Shown: positions 16,054 through 24,190 of the stretch, one piece after another
Layout: each line of letters opens with the position of its first letter
Numbering within the stretch: position 1 is the stretch's first letter
From: an uncultured Collinsella sp.
GTDB taxonomy: Bacteria; Actinomycetota; Coriobacteriia; Coriobacteriales; Coriobacteriaceae
Direction: 5' to 3'
DNA: 29,986 nt
Assembly: GCA_902465265.1 (NCBI GenBank)
Contig: CABQMF010000020.1
Span: forward strand, 1 to 29,986
Program-made: the position numbers and the translations under genes
The notes under the pieces: model-generated
Told to the model about the DNA's origin: nothing
Seen by the model: only the letters and a program-made list of their open reading frames with translations
Database searches by the model: none

Positions 16054-17075
16054 TTGCGATTTTAAAGCAGAGCGCCAGCGACGAGGCCGTAAGCCACATT
16101 GTCAGCTGGATCGAGAAAAAGGGACTCAAAACCGACGTCTCGCGCGGCGAGAACGAGACCATTATCGGCCTGGTGGGCGACACGACTAAGATCGACCCGT
16201 TCCTGCTCGAGTCCATGGACGTCGTCGAGCGCGTGCAGCGCGTCTCCGAGCCGTTCAAGCGCGCCAACCGCAAGTTCCACCCCGAGGACTCTGTTATCGA
16301 CTGCGGCCACGGCGTCAAGATCGGCGGCGACCAGTTCCAGGTCATCGCCGGCCCCTGCTCCGTCGAGGGCGAGAACCTCATCCGCATCGCACGCCGCGTG
16401 AAGGCCGCCGGCGCCACGATGCTGCGCGGCGGCGCCTACAAGCCCCGCACCTCCCCGTACGCCTACCAGGGCATGGGTCCCGCCGGCCTGGACCTGCTGT
16501 GCGAGGCATCCGCCGAGCTCGACATGCCGATCGTCACCGAGATCATGGACCCGCGCGACGTGCAGGTCTTCCTCGACAAGAAGATCGACGTCATGCAGAT
16601 CGGCGCTCGCAACGCCCAGAACTTCCCCCTGCTCAAGGAGGTCGGCAAGACCCAGACCCCGATCCTGCTCAAGCGCGGCATGTCTGGCACCGTCGACGAG
16701 TTGCTTATGGCAGCCGAGTACATCATGAGCGAGGGCAACGACAACGTCATCCTGTGCGAGCGCGGCATCCGCACCTTCGAGACCCGCACCCGCAATACCT
16801 TCGACCTCAACGCCGTGCCGGTGCTGCATCACCTGTCGCACTTGCCCGTCGTCGCCGACCCCAGCCACGCCACCGGTTACACCCGCTATGTTGAGCCCAT
16901 GGCGCTCGCCGCGACTGCCTGCGGCGCCAACGGTCTGGAGATCGAGGTCCACGACGACCCGAGCCACGCTTGGTCCGACGGCGCTCAGGCCCTCACCCCC
17001 GACCAGTTCGACGACACCATGCGCCGCATCCGCGCCATCCGCGAGGTCGTCTGCCAAGAGACCGTTCAGGAGTAG
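16050..17075 (+). CDS. aroF: 3-deoxy-7-phosphoheptulonate (DAHP) synthase, type I-beta
   Basis: Catalyses the first shikimate-pathway step, condensing phosphoenolpyruvate and erythrose 4-phosphate. The 341-residue protein has the layout of the Thermotoga-type enzyme: an N-terminal ferredoxin-like regulatory domain of about 70 residues (beginning M-I-A-I-L-K-Q), then the TIM barrel from F-H-P-E-D. Catalytic and metal motifs are present: I-A-G-P-C-S-V-E, R-G-G-A-Y-K-P-R-T-S-P-Y, Q-I-G-A-R-N-A-Q-N-F, L-L-K-R-G, L-C-E-R-G-I-R-T-F and V-A-D-P-S-H. The N-terminal domain is the one that gives Phe/Tyr feedback inhibition in relatives; inhibition here is inferred. The ATG at 16050 has AGAGG 6 nt upstream. 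It is the first gene of the aromatic operon, with tyrA 3 nt downstream. Confidence 0.95.
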   Translation: MIAILKQSASDEAVSHIVSWIEKKGLKTDVSRGENETIIGLVGDTTKIDPFLLESMDVVERVQRVSEPFKRANRKFHPEDSVIDCGHGVKIGGDQFQVIAGPCSVEGENLIRIARRVKAAGATMLRGGAYKPRTSPYAYQGMGPAGLDLLCEASAELDMPIVTEIMDPRDVQVFLDKKIDVMQIGARNAQNFPLLKEVGKTQTPILLKRGMSGTVDELLMAAEYIMSEGNDNVILCERGIRTFETRTRNTFDLNAVPVLHHLSHLPVVADPSHATGYTRYVEPMALAATACGANGLEIEVHDDPSHAWSDGAQALTPDQFDDTMRRIRAIREVVCQETVQE

Positions 17076-17078
17076 CCC

Positions 17079-17993
17079 ATGGGTACGGTGAGAAACGCAC
17101 GCGTTAACCAGGGTGGCCCCAAGTGCGCCGGCATCGTGGGCCTGGGCCTCATCGGCGGCAGCTTTGCCCGCGGCTATGCGCAGGCGGGCGTCCGCGTGCT
17201 GGCCTGGGACCCCGATGACGACGTCATGACGGCCGCCAGCATGGGCACCGTTGCCGGCGAGCTCAACGACGAGACGCTCGGCGAGTGCGACATCATCGTC
17301 CTGGCTTGCTACCCCGAGGCCTGCATCGAGTGGCTCGAGGCGCACGCCCAGGCACTCGCCGACGCCACCGACACCGAGGCCATCATGGGCCCCGTGGTGA
17401 TCGACACCGTGGGCGTCAAGGGTATCGTGTGCGAGCGCGCCTTTGAGCTTGCCCGCGAGCACGGTTTTTACTTTGTGGGCGCGCACCCCATGGCGGGCAC
17501 GCAGTTCTCGGGCTACGCGCATTCCCGCGCCGACCTGTTCCAGGGCGCACCGCTCGTGCTTGTACCGCCCGCAGTAGACGACGCACTTAAGCTGGAGCTT
17601 TTGGGTCAGGTGCGCGAGATGGTACGTCCCTTAGGCTTTGGAAAGTTCAGCGTAACGAGCGCCGCCGAGCACGACCGCGTCATCGCGTTTACGAGCCAGC
17701 TCGCGCACGTCGTCTCCAACGCCTATGTTAAGAGCCCGACCGCCCAGGTCCACCACGGCTTTTCGGCCGGCAGCTACCGCGACCTCACCCGCGTGGCGCA
17801 TCTCAATCCTCAGATGTGGTCCGAGCTCATGATCGACGACGCCGATGCGCTCGCCTTCGAGATTGACCATCTGACCGAATCGCTCGGCGCCTACAGCCGC
17901 GCCCTTAAGGACCGCGACCAGCGCTATCTGGAGAATCTCCTTGCCGAAGGCGACCGCATCAAGCGCGCGCTCGACGACGAGGCCTCCAACTAG
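17079..17993 (+). CDS. tyrA: Prephenate dehydrogenase
   Basis: Oxidatively decarboxylates prephenate to 4-hydroxyphenylpyruvate, the committed step to tyrosine. The 304-residue protein starts with a Rossmann motif G-L-G-L-I-G-G-S (residues 21-28) and has the family segment G-A-H-P-M-A-G-T with the substrate His, then F-T-S-Q-L-A-H-V-V-S-N-A-Y and the C-terminal helical motif A-G-S-Y-R-D-L-T-R-V-A. There is no chorismate mutase or C-terminal ACT domain, so mutase activity must come from pheA or elsewhere. The ATG start follows the aroF stop by 3 nt and its GGAG ribosome site lies in the last aroF codons, indicating translational coupling. NAD versus NADP preference cannot be decided by eye. 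Confidence 0.93.
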   Translation: MGTVRNARVNQGGPKCAGIVGLGLIGGSFARGYAQAGVRVLAWDPDDDVMTAASMGTVAGELNDETLGECDIIVLACYPEACIEWLEAHAQALADATDTEAIMGPVVIDTVGVKGIVCERAFELAREHGFYFVGAHPMAGTQFSGYAHSRADLFQGAPLVLVPPAVDDALKLELLGQVREMVRPLGFGKFSVTSAAEHDRVIAFTSQLAHVVSNAYVKSPTAQVHHGFSAGSYRDLTRVAHLNPQMWSELMIDDADALAFEIDHLTESLGAYSRALKDRDQRYLENLLAEGDRIKRALDDEASN

Positions 17994-18029
17994 ACCACCC
18001 ATCACGCCAGGTCGAAAGGACCGAAGCTT

Positions 18030-19136
18030 ATGGCGATTACCATCGATATCGACACCGCACGCCCCTACCAGGTGCATGTGGGCACTTTTTTGCTGGAGCA
18101 GGCAGGCCCGCTCGTACGCGCCACCGCCGGCGGCTCGCGCGCCGTCATCGTGACGGACACCAACGTAGGCCCTCTTTACCAGATGCCCGTTAAGCAGAGC
18201 CTGGAATCCGCAGGCTACGAGGTGAGCATCTGCACTTTCGAGGCCGGCGAGGCCCATAAGCGTGCCGAGACCTACGTTGCCATTTTGGAGTTTGTGGCCG
18301 AGCACGAACTTTCGCGCTCCGACGTGATCGTGGCGCTCGGCGGCGGCGTCGTGGGCGACGTGGCGGGCTTTGTGGCCGCCACCTACATGCGCGGCTGCAA
18401 GTTTGTGCAGATTCCCACAAGCCTGCTCGCCATGGTGGATTCGTCGGTCGGCGGCAAGACGGCCATCGACCTGGCAGCCGGCAAGAACCTGGCCGGCGCC
18501 TTTTGGCAGCCGAGCGTGGTCATCGCCGACGTGGGGTGCCTGGCAACCCTCACGCCCGAACAGTTCGCCGACGGCTGCGGCGAGGTCGTCAAGCACGCCG
18601 TGATCGCGGACCCCGAGCTTTTCGCCGAGTTGGAGAAGACCCCACTCACGCTTGAGCTGCTGAACCGCGACGTGGCCCGCGTGGCGCTCATCATCGCCCG
18701 CAATATCGACATTAAGCGCGCCGTGGTCGTTGCCGACGAGCGCGAAACCAATCAGCGCAAGCTCCTCAACTTTGGCCACAGCGCCGGGCACGCCGTTGAG
18801 GCCTGCGAGCACTTTAAGCTCGGCCACGGCAACTGCGTGTCGATTGGCATGGGCATCATCACGCGCGCCGCGGCCCTGCATGGCGTATGCGATGCCGAGC
18901 TGCCCGATCGTATTGAGGAGCTCTGCGCCCGCCACGGCCTCAAGACCCGCTGCGACCTAGATGCCGATGCCGTCTTTGCCGAGGCGCTCCACGACAAAAA
19001 ACGCGCGGGCGACACCATCGACCTGGTAATTCCGCACGACATTGGCCGTTGCAGCATCGACCGCACGCCGCTTTCCACCTTCCACGATTTGATTGCCGAG
19101 GGCCTCGGCCAGAAGGGAGACGTTTCCGCATGTTAG
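18030..19136 (+). CDS. aroB: 3-dehydroquinate synthase
   Basis: Second shikimate-pathway step: converts DAHP to 3-dehydroquinate using NAD and a divalent metal. The 368-residue length is typical. Motifs: G-G-G-V-V-G-D-V-A-G-F-V-A-A-T-Y, then Q-I-P-T-S-L-L-A-M-V-D-S-S-V-G-G-K-T, G-K-N-L-A-G-A-F, and metal ligands in the C-terminal domain including L-N-F-G-H-S-A-G-H-A and G-H-G-N-C-V-S-I-G-M. The family usually has PTTLLAQVDSSVGGK, so two conservative changes are seen. The ATG start has GAAAGGA about 9 nt upstream. Its end overlaps aroA by 7 nt. Confidence 0.95.
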   Translation: MAITIDIDTARPYQVHVGTFLLEQAGPLVRATAGGSRAVIVTDTNVGPLYQMPVKQSLESAGYEVSICTFEAGEAHKRAETYVAILEFVAEHELSRSDVIVALGGGVVGDVAGFVAATYMRGCKFVQIPTSLLAMVDSSVGGKTAIDLAAGKNLAGAFWQPSVVIADVGCLATLTPEQFADGCGEVVKHAVIADPELFAELEKTPLTLELLNRDVARVALIIARNIDIKRAVVVADERETNQRKLLNFGHSAGHAVEACEHFKLGHGNCVSIGMGIITRAAALHGVCDAELPDRIEELCARHGLKTRCDLDADAVFAEALHDKKRAGDTIDLVIPHDIGRCSIDRTPLSTFHDLIAEGLGQKGDVSAC

Positions 19137-20449
19137 CCCGCATCACCCCGTCCCCGCTCAAGGGCACCGTTCCCGCCATCGCATCCAAATCGATGGCGCA
19201 TCGCCTCATCATCTGCGCCGCACTTGCCAACGGCGAGACGCACGTGACCTGCAACACGACCTGCGCCGATATCGAGGCCACGGTGCGCTGCCTCACGGCG
19301 CTCGGCGCCCGCATCGAGACCGTCGAGGACGGCTTCCAGGTCCACCCCACCATGAAGAGCATTGAATTTGGCCTGCTCAAGGCCCTTGCCGGCGGCACGC
19401 TTGACTGCGGTGAGAGTGGCTCCACGCTGCGCTTCATGCTGCCTATCGCCTGCGCGCTGGGTGCGGAGGCCACCTTCGTGGGCCAGGGCCGCCTGGGCGC
19501 CCGCCCGCTCTCCCCGCTTTCGGACGAGATTATCGCCGCCGGTTGCGACCTGCAGGGCCTGGGCGGTTTTCCGCTCAAGACGAGCGGCCGCATGCGCCCG
19601 GGCACCTTTGTGCTGCCGGGCAACGTGAGCTCGCAGTATATCTCCGGCCTGCTGCTGGCGGCCCCGCTGCTGGCCCAGCCCTCCTGCGTGCAGGTGACCG
19701 GCCTCATCGAGAGCCGCCCCTACATCAACCTGACGATCCAGGCCATGAAGGCCTTCGGCGTCGAGGTCAACGTCGAGCGTATTCCGGCCAAGGACGGCCA
19801 GCCCGAGGTCACGAACTTCCGCGTGAACAGCGGCTCGTACCGCACGCCCGGCAGCGTGGCCGTCGAGGGCGACTGGTCCAACGCCGCCTTTTGGCTGTGC
19901 GCCGGCGCCATCGGCTCCGACCCCATCACCGTCGAGGGCGTGTCGCTGGGCTCCGCACAGGGCGACCGCAACGTGCTCGCCGCGCTTTCGCGCTTTGGCG
20001 CCCGTATCGTGCGCTCCACGAACGCCGCCACCGTCCAGTCCGACAAGCTCGCCGGCTTTGAGATGAGCGCCCACGACATTCCGGACCTAGTGCCCGTCAT
20101 CTCGGCCGTAGCATCGCTGGCTCAGGGCCGCACGTTCATCCGTGACTGCGCGCGCCTGCGCATCAAGGAATCTGACCGTCTGGTCACCACCACCCGCGAG
20201 CTTACCGCGCTGGGCGCGCAGGTGCGCATCGCCGGTGACGACCTCATCATCAAGGGCGTCGATGCCCTTACCGGCGGCGAGGTCGATTCGCACAACGACC
20301 ACCGCATCGCCATGATGGCCGCCATCGCCGCGAGTCGCGCCACCGGCGAGGTCGTGATCCACGGCGCCGAGGCCGTCAACAAGTCCTATCCCGATTTCTT
20401 CGACCACTACCGCCTGTTGGGCGGCAAGGTCACGCTCGAGGAGGAATAG
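19130..20449 (+). CDS. aroA: 5-enolpyruvylshikimate-3-phosphate synthase
   Basis: Transfers enolpyruvyl from phosphoenolpyruvate to shikimate 3-phosphate, the sixth pathway step. The 439-residue protein has the two inverse alpha/beta domains. Motifs: L-K-G-T-V-P with S-K-S-M-A-H-R near the N-terminus (substrate-binding Lys, Ser and Arg), G-E-S-G-S-T-L-R-F, S-S-Q-Y-I-S-G-L-L-L-A-A-P, a central D-L-V-P-V-I (catalytic Asp), R-L-R-I-K-E-S-D-R, and H-N-D-H-R-I-A-M. The G-E-S-G-S-T-L-R-F loop differs from the N-A-G-T-A-M-R-P loop of E. coli-type enzymes. The ATG at 19130 is chosen (AGAAGGGAGA upstream), giving a 7-nt overlap with aroB; a longer frame upstream lies within aroB and lacks family similarity. 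Confidence 0.95.
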   Translation: MLARITPSPLKGTVPAIASKSMAHRLIICAALANGETHVTCNTTCADIEATVRCLTALGARIETVEDGFQVHPTMKSIEFGLLKALAGGTLDCGESGSTLRFMLPIACALGAEATFVGQGRLGARPLSPLSDEIIAAGCDLQGLGGFPLKTSGRMRPGTFVLPGNVSSQYISGLLLAAPLLAQPSCVQVTGLIESRPYINLTIQAMKAFGVEVNVERIPAKDGQPEVTNFRVNSGSYRTPGSVAVEGDWSNAAFWLCAGAIGSDPITVEGVSLGSAQGDRNVLAALSRFGARIVRSTNAATVQSDKLAGFEMSAHDIPDLVPVISAVASLAQGRTFIRDCARLRIKESDRLVTTTRELTALGAQVRIAGDDLIIKGVDALTGGEVDSHNDHRIAMMAAIAASRATGEVVIHGAEAVNKSYPDFFDHYRLLGGKVTLEEE

Positions 20450-20450
20450 C

Positions 20451-21548
20451 ATGTCCTCGACCTTTGGCAACGTTTTGCATCTGGGCATTTTCGGTCAGTC
20501 GCACTCCCCCGCCATAGGCTGCTCGCTCGATGGCATTCCGGCAGGTATCGCCGTTGACCTGGAGCAGCTGCAGGCCTTTTTGGACCGTCGCGCGCCCGGC
20601 CGTGACGAGACCGCGACCAAGCGCCGCGAGGCCGACGCCGCCCACATTATCGCAGGCATAGTTGATGGACACACCACGGGCGCGCCTATTGCAGCGATCA
20701 TCGAGAACACCAACACGCGCTCCAAGGACTACTCCGAGCTGCGCCGTAAGCCCCGTCCGGGCCATGCGGACTTTCCCGCGCGCGTGAAGTACCACAACAT
20801 GCACGACGTCGCCGGCGGCGGACACTTCTCCGGCCGCCTGACGGCGCCCCTGTGCATCGCTGGCGGCATTGCGCTGCAGGCGCTCGAGGCCCGCGGCATC
20901 AAGGTGATGGCGCACGTGGCGCAGATCGGTGGCATCTCCGATCTGCCCATGGACGACATGGTCTATCGCGAGGCCGACCGCAAGGCGATCCTTTCGAACG
21001 ACCTGCCGTGCATTGACGCCGCAGCTGCCGGTCGCATGCGCGAGGAGATTCTGGCCGCACGCGACGAGCTCGACAGCATCGGCGGCATCGTGGAGTGCGG
21101 CATCTACGGCCTGCCCGCGGGCATCGGCGACCCCATGTTCGACGGCATCGAGAACCGCATCGCGCAGATCGCGTTTGGGATTCCCGCCGTGAAGGGCGTG
21201 GAGTTTGGCATGGGCTTTGCCGTCGCCGCCATGCGCGGCAGCGAGAACAACGATCCGTATCGCATCGACGCCGAGACCGGCCAAATCGAGGTCGAGTCCA
21301 ATAATGCCGGCGGCATCCTGGGCGGTATTTCGACCGGCGCACCCGTCATGTGGCGCATGGCCGTAAAGCCCACGCCCTCCATTGGACGCGAGCAACAGAC
21401 GGTGGACATGGACGCTATGGAAAATGCCGAGCTCTCGGTCCACGGCCGCCACGATCCCTGCATCGTCCCGCGCGCAGTCCCCGTAGCCGAAGCAGCTGCA
21501 GCACTGGCCATCTGGGATGCCCTCCTCGAGGATGCCGCCCAGCTTTAG
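20451..21548 (+). CDS. aroC: Chorismate synthase
   Basis: Seventh and last common step: eliminates phosphate from EPSP to give chorismate, requiring reduced FMN. 365 residues is a normal length. Seen: the N-terminal F-G-Q-S-H-S-P-A-I-G signature with D-G-I-P-A-G, R-R-A-P-G-R, the R-P-G-H-A-D motif, G-G-G-H-F-S-G-R (usually GGGRxSxR), and late S-E-N-N-D-P and G-G-I-L-G-G-I-S-T-G motifs. It starts 2 nt after the aroA stop, with GAGGAGG-like sequence in the aroA end serving as the ribosome site. It is followed by a large palindromic element before pheA. Confidence 0.95.
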   Translation: MSSTFGNVLHLGIFGQSHSPAIGCSLDGIPAGIAVDLEQLQAFLDRRAPGRDETATKRREADAAHIIAGIVDGHTTGAPIAAIIENTNTRSKDYSELRRKPRPGHADFPARVKYHNMHDVAGGGHFSGRLTAPLCIAGGIALQALEARGIKVMAHVAQIGGISDLPMDDMVYREADRKAILSNDLPCIDAAAAGRMREEILAARDELDSIGGIVECGIYGLPAGIGDPMFDGIENRIAQIAFGIPAVKGVEFGMGFAVAAMRGSENNDPYRIDAETGQIEVESNNAGGILGGISTGAPVMWRMAVKPTPSIGREQQTVDMDAMENAELSVHGRHDPCIVPRAVPVAEAAAALAIWDALLEDAAQL

Positions 21549-21562
21549 TCCACCCACCCCAA

Positions 21563-21689
21563 GGGTAGTTAATTTGGGACGGGGCTATTTTAGCTACCCC
21601 CATGTGCCAGTTGATATTTGCCCTGGCACCCATCGATTCGTCGACAGTCAAAGGGTAGCTAAAAAAGCCCCGTCCCAAATTAACTACCC
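21563..21689. repeat. Nested palindromic element between aroC and pheA
   Basis: Two 37-nt arms (21563-21599 and 21653-21689) are inverted copies with a single mismatch. Each arm begins GGGTAGTTAATTTGGGACGG in its outer reading and can also fold on itself through a 10-bp GGGTAGTTAA/TTAGCTACCC stem with one wobble. The 53-nt centre holds two small hairpins: TGCCAG/CTGGCA (21605-21610 with 21623-21628) and TCGA-TTCG-TCGA (21633-21644). It resembles a REP/MITE-like mobile palindrome or an intra-operon regulatory structure. It ends 28 nt before the pheA ATG. Confidence 0.8.
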
Positions 21690-21717
21690 CGTATATCGAT
21701 TCACGAAAGGGGTCCCT

Positions 21718-22863
21718 ATGGACCTTGCTGACATTCGCCAGACCATCGATGGCATCGATACCACGCTCCTCAACAGTTTTGTCGAACGCATGGACATTGC
21801 CACCGAGGTCGCCAAATCAAAAATCGAGATGGGCAAGGCCGTCTTCGACCCCGCCCGCGAGCGCTCCAAGCTCAACAACCTTGCCGGCCGTGCGCCCGAG
21901 CGCTACGAGGCGCAGACCATCACGCTGTTCCGTCTCCTCATGAGCATGAGCAAGGCCGAGCAGCAGCGCTATATCAACGAGCTCAAGGGCATCACGGTCT
22001 CGCAAAAGGCACACGCCACTGCCGAGGCATTCGACACGCCCTTCCCCCAGACTGCCAGCGTCGCCTGCCAGGGCGTTGAGGGAGCCTACAGCCAGATCGC
22101 CGCGTGCAAGCTCTTCGACGTCCCCGATATCGCGTTCTTTGAGACCTTCGAAGGTGTCATGCGCGCGGTGCGCGACGGCTTCTGCGAGTTTGGCGTACTG
22201 CCCATCGAAAACTCCACCGCGGGCTCGGTCAACGCAGTCTACGATCTGCTCGCGCAGTTCGACTTCCACATTGTGCGCTCGCTGCGCCTCAAAATCGACC
22301 ACAACCTGCTCGTCAAGCCTGGCACCAAGCTGCAGGATGTTCGTGAGGTCTATAGCCACGGTCAGGCCATCGCACAATGCGCCGGCTTTATCGAGGTGCA
22401 CGATCTGCACGCCACCAAGTATCTCAACACGGCTATGTCGGCCGAAATGGTCGCCAACTCCGAGCGCACCGACGTCGCCGCCATCGCCTCGCGCAGTTGC
22501 GCGGCGCTCTACGGTCTGGAGGTGCTGGAGCCCAACATTCAGGACTCGGACAACAACTACACGCGCTTTGTCGTCATCAGCCGCGAGCCGCGCGTCTACC
22601 CCGGCGCCAACCGTACCTCGCTCATGATCACCACGGCCAACGAACCGGGCGCCCTCTATCGCGTGCTCGAGCGCTTCTATGCGCTCAACATCAACCTTAT
22701 CAAGCTCGAGAGCCGCCCCATCCCCGGGCGCGACTTTGAGTTTATGTTCTACTTCGATCTGGACTGTCCCTTTGGCAGCAAAGCTCTCGACGACCTGCTC
22801 GACTCGATTGACGACGTATGCGAGAGCTTCACCTACTTTGGCAGCTACACGGAGGTGCTCTAG
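21718..22863 (+). CDS. pheA: Bifunctional chorismate mutase / prephenate dehydratase
   Basis: Converts chorismate to prephenate and then to phenylpyruvate. In the 381-residue protein, residues 1-90 are an AroQ-type chorismate mutase (D-L-A-D-I-R-Q-T-I-D-G-I-D start, Arg/Lys helices). Residues about 113-290 are prephenate dehydratase (G-V-E-G-A-Y-S-Q, P-I-E-N-S-T-A-G-S-V, and the catalytic T-R-F at 282-284). Residues about 298-375 are an ACT domain with G-A-L-Y (311-314) and E-S-R-P (331-334), the Phe-binding signatures, so feedback inhibition by phenylalanine is likely. The ATG at 21718 has AAAGGGG 5 nt upstream; open frame further upstream is within the palindrome. The next gene starts immediately after the stop. 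Confidence 0.95.
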   Translation: MDLADIRQTIDGIDTTLLNSFVERMDIATEVAKSKIEMGKAVFDPARERSKLNNLAGRAPERYEAQTITLFRLLMSMSKAEQQRYINELKGITVSQKAHATAEAFDTPFPQTASVACQGVEGAYSQIAACKLFDVPDIAFFETFEGVMRAVRDGFCEFGVLPIENSTAGSVNAVYDLLAQFDFHIVRSLRLKIDHNLLVKPGTKLQDVREVYSHGQAIAQCAGFIEVHDLHATKYLNTAMSAEMVANSERTDVAAIASRSCAALYGLEVLEPNIQDSDNNYTRFVVISREPRVYPGANRTSLMITTANEPGALYRVLERFYALNINLIKLESRPIPGRDFEFMFYFDLDCPFGSKALDDLLDSIDDVCESFTYFGSYTEVL

Positions 22864-24102
22864 ATGACTGACGTCGCCACAACCCGCCCCTACGGCGTGC
22901 TGGGCCGCGTGCTGGGCCACAGCTACACCCCGACCATCTACAAGGAGCTCGCGGGACTTGAGTACTTGCGTTTTGAGCGCGAGCCTGAGGACCTCGCGGC
23001 CTTTATGACGGGCGACGAGTGGGAGGGCACCAACGTGACCATTCCCTACAAGCGCGCCGTCATGGACTACCTGGACGAGCTGAGCCCACTGGCCGAGCGC
23101 ATGGGCAACGTCAACACGATCACGCGACTGCCCGATGGCCGTCTGCGCGGCGACAACACCGACTACTTCGGTTTCCAGTGCCTGGTCGAGGAGCTGGGTG
23201 TGGAGATTGCCGACAAGGAGGTCCTCGTGCTCGGAGCCACCGGAGGCGCCGGCACCACGGCAAGTATGGTGCTGGGCGACCTGGGCGCCATCGTGGTGCC
23301 CGTGGGACGCACGAGCGAGGTTAACTACGGTAACATCGCACAGCAGTCCGACGCCGCGTTGCTCGTCAACTGCACGCCTGCCGGCATGTTCCCCCACTGC
23401 CCCGATGCGCCTTGCACGCTCGAGGGCCTCGACGCGCTCGAGGGCGTCATCGACATCGTCTACAACCCCGCCCGCACGGGACTCATGCTCGAGGCCGAGC
23501 GTCGCGGCATCCCCTGCATCGGCGGCTTACTCATGCTTGTGGCCCAGGCGGCGCAAGCCGTCGAGCGCTATACCGGTCAGATCACCCCGCGCGAGCGCAT
23601 CCTGGACGTGACGGAGCGCCTGTCTCACCGCGAGCAGAACATCGCCCTGATCGGCATGCCGGGCTCGGGCAAAACCCGCGTAGGTGAGCAAATCTCAATG
23701 CTGACGGGTCGCGAGCACATCGACCTGGACCGCGCCCTCGAGGAGCGTCTGGGCATGCCTTGCGCCGACTTTATCGTCGAGCGCGGCGAGCCGGCCTTCC
23801 GCGAGCAAGAGACGGCGGCCCTGGCCGACATCTCCAAGCGCAGCGGCCTGGTGCTTTCCACCGGCGGCGGCGTCGTCACGCGAGACGAGAACTACCCGCT
23901 GCTGCACCAGAACAGTCAGATTGTGATGCTCAACCGTAAGCTCGACGAGCTCGCCCACAAGGGTCGCCCCATCACCGCCCGCGACGGTATCGACAAGCTG
24001 GCCGAGCAGCGCATGCCGCGCTACCGCGCCTGGGCCGACTGCGTCATCGACTCGCGCGACTGCGCAGCCAACACCGCCCGCGCCCTTCTCGACACCCTCT
24101 AA
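22864..24102 (+). CDS. Fused shikimate dehydrogenase / shikimate kinase
   Basis: A 412-residue bifunctional protein. Residues 1-255 are an AroE-type shikimate dehydrogenase: N-V-T-I-P-Y-K with catalytic Lys63, G-D-N-T-D with Asp100, Rossmann loop G-A-T-G-G-A-G (124-130), N-C-T-P-A-G-M and the late G-G-L-L-M-L-V-A-Q-A motif. Residues about 258-412 are an AroK-type shikimate kinase: P-loop G-M-P-G-S-G-K-T (264-271), I-D-L-D with Asp287/289, F-R-E-Q-E with substrate Arg313, S-T-G-G-G-V-V (332-338) and lid G-R-P (367-369). The frame is continuous with no internal stop or start region. The AroE part lacks the usual S-L-S-P (it has H-S-Y-T-P). The ATG directly abuts the pheA stop. Confidence 0.94.
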   Translation: MTDVATTRPYGVLGRVLGHSYTPTIYKELAGLEYLRFEREPEDLAAFMTGDEWEGTNVTIPYKRAVMDYLDELSPLAERMGNVNTITRLPDGRLRGDNTDYFGFQCLVEELGVEIADKEVLVLGATGGAGTTASMVLGDLGAIVVPVGRTSEVNYGNIAQQSDAALLVNCTPAGMFPHCPDAPCTLEGLDALEGVIDIVYNPARTGLMLEAERRGIPCIGGLLMLVAQAAQAVERYTGQITPRERILDVTERLSHREQNIALIGMPGSGKTRVGEQISMLTGREHIDLDRALEERLGMPCADFIVERGEPAFREQETAALADISKRSGLVLSTGGGVVTRDENYPLLHQNSQIVMLNRKLDELAHKGRPITARDGIDKLAEQRMPRYRAWADCVIDSRDCAANTARALLDTL

Positions 24103-24139
24103 ACCACCACAAGGGGGACAGGCACCTTTGTGGTGGTTT
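24101..24139 (+). repeat. Hairpin element overlapping the aroE/K stop codon
   Basis: AAACCACCACAA (24101-24112) pairs perfectly with TTGTGGTGGTTT (24128-24139), closing a loop that contains GGGGGACAGGCACC, followed by one more T. Its 5' arm includes the last two bases of the aroE/K stop codon. It could be a partial terminator within the operon or a REP-like interspersed palindrome; the GGGGACAGGCACC core recurs in many bacterial intergenic repeats as I recall. Confidence 0.65.
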
Positions 24140-24190
24140 TACACTCCGCTGCACCGCTGCACCGCCCGCCCAATCGAAAAGGAAGCAACC

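Noticed and set aside
16062..18935. Two long minus-strand frames opposite aroF, tyrA and aroB
   Set aside because: They lie entirely antisense to aroF, tyrA and aroB, have low-complexity V/G/A/D/H-rich translations and no motifs.
21817..23397. A 526-codon minus-strand frame opposite pheA and aroE/K
   Set aside because: It is a mirror frame of two enzymes with intact catalytic motifs, with no ribosome site or domain signature.
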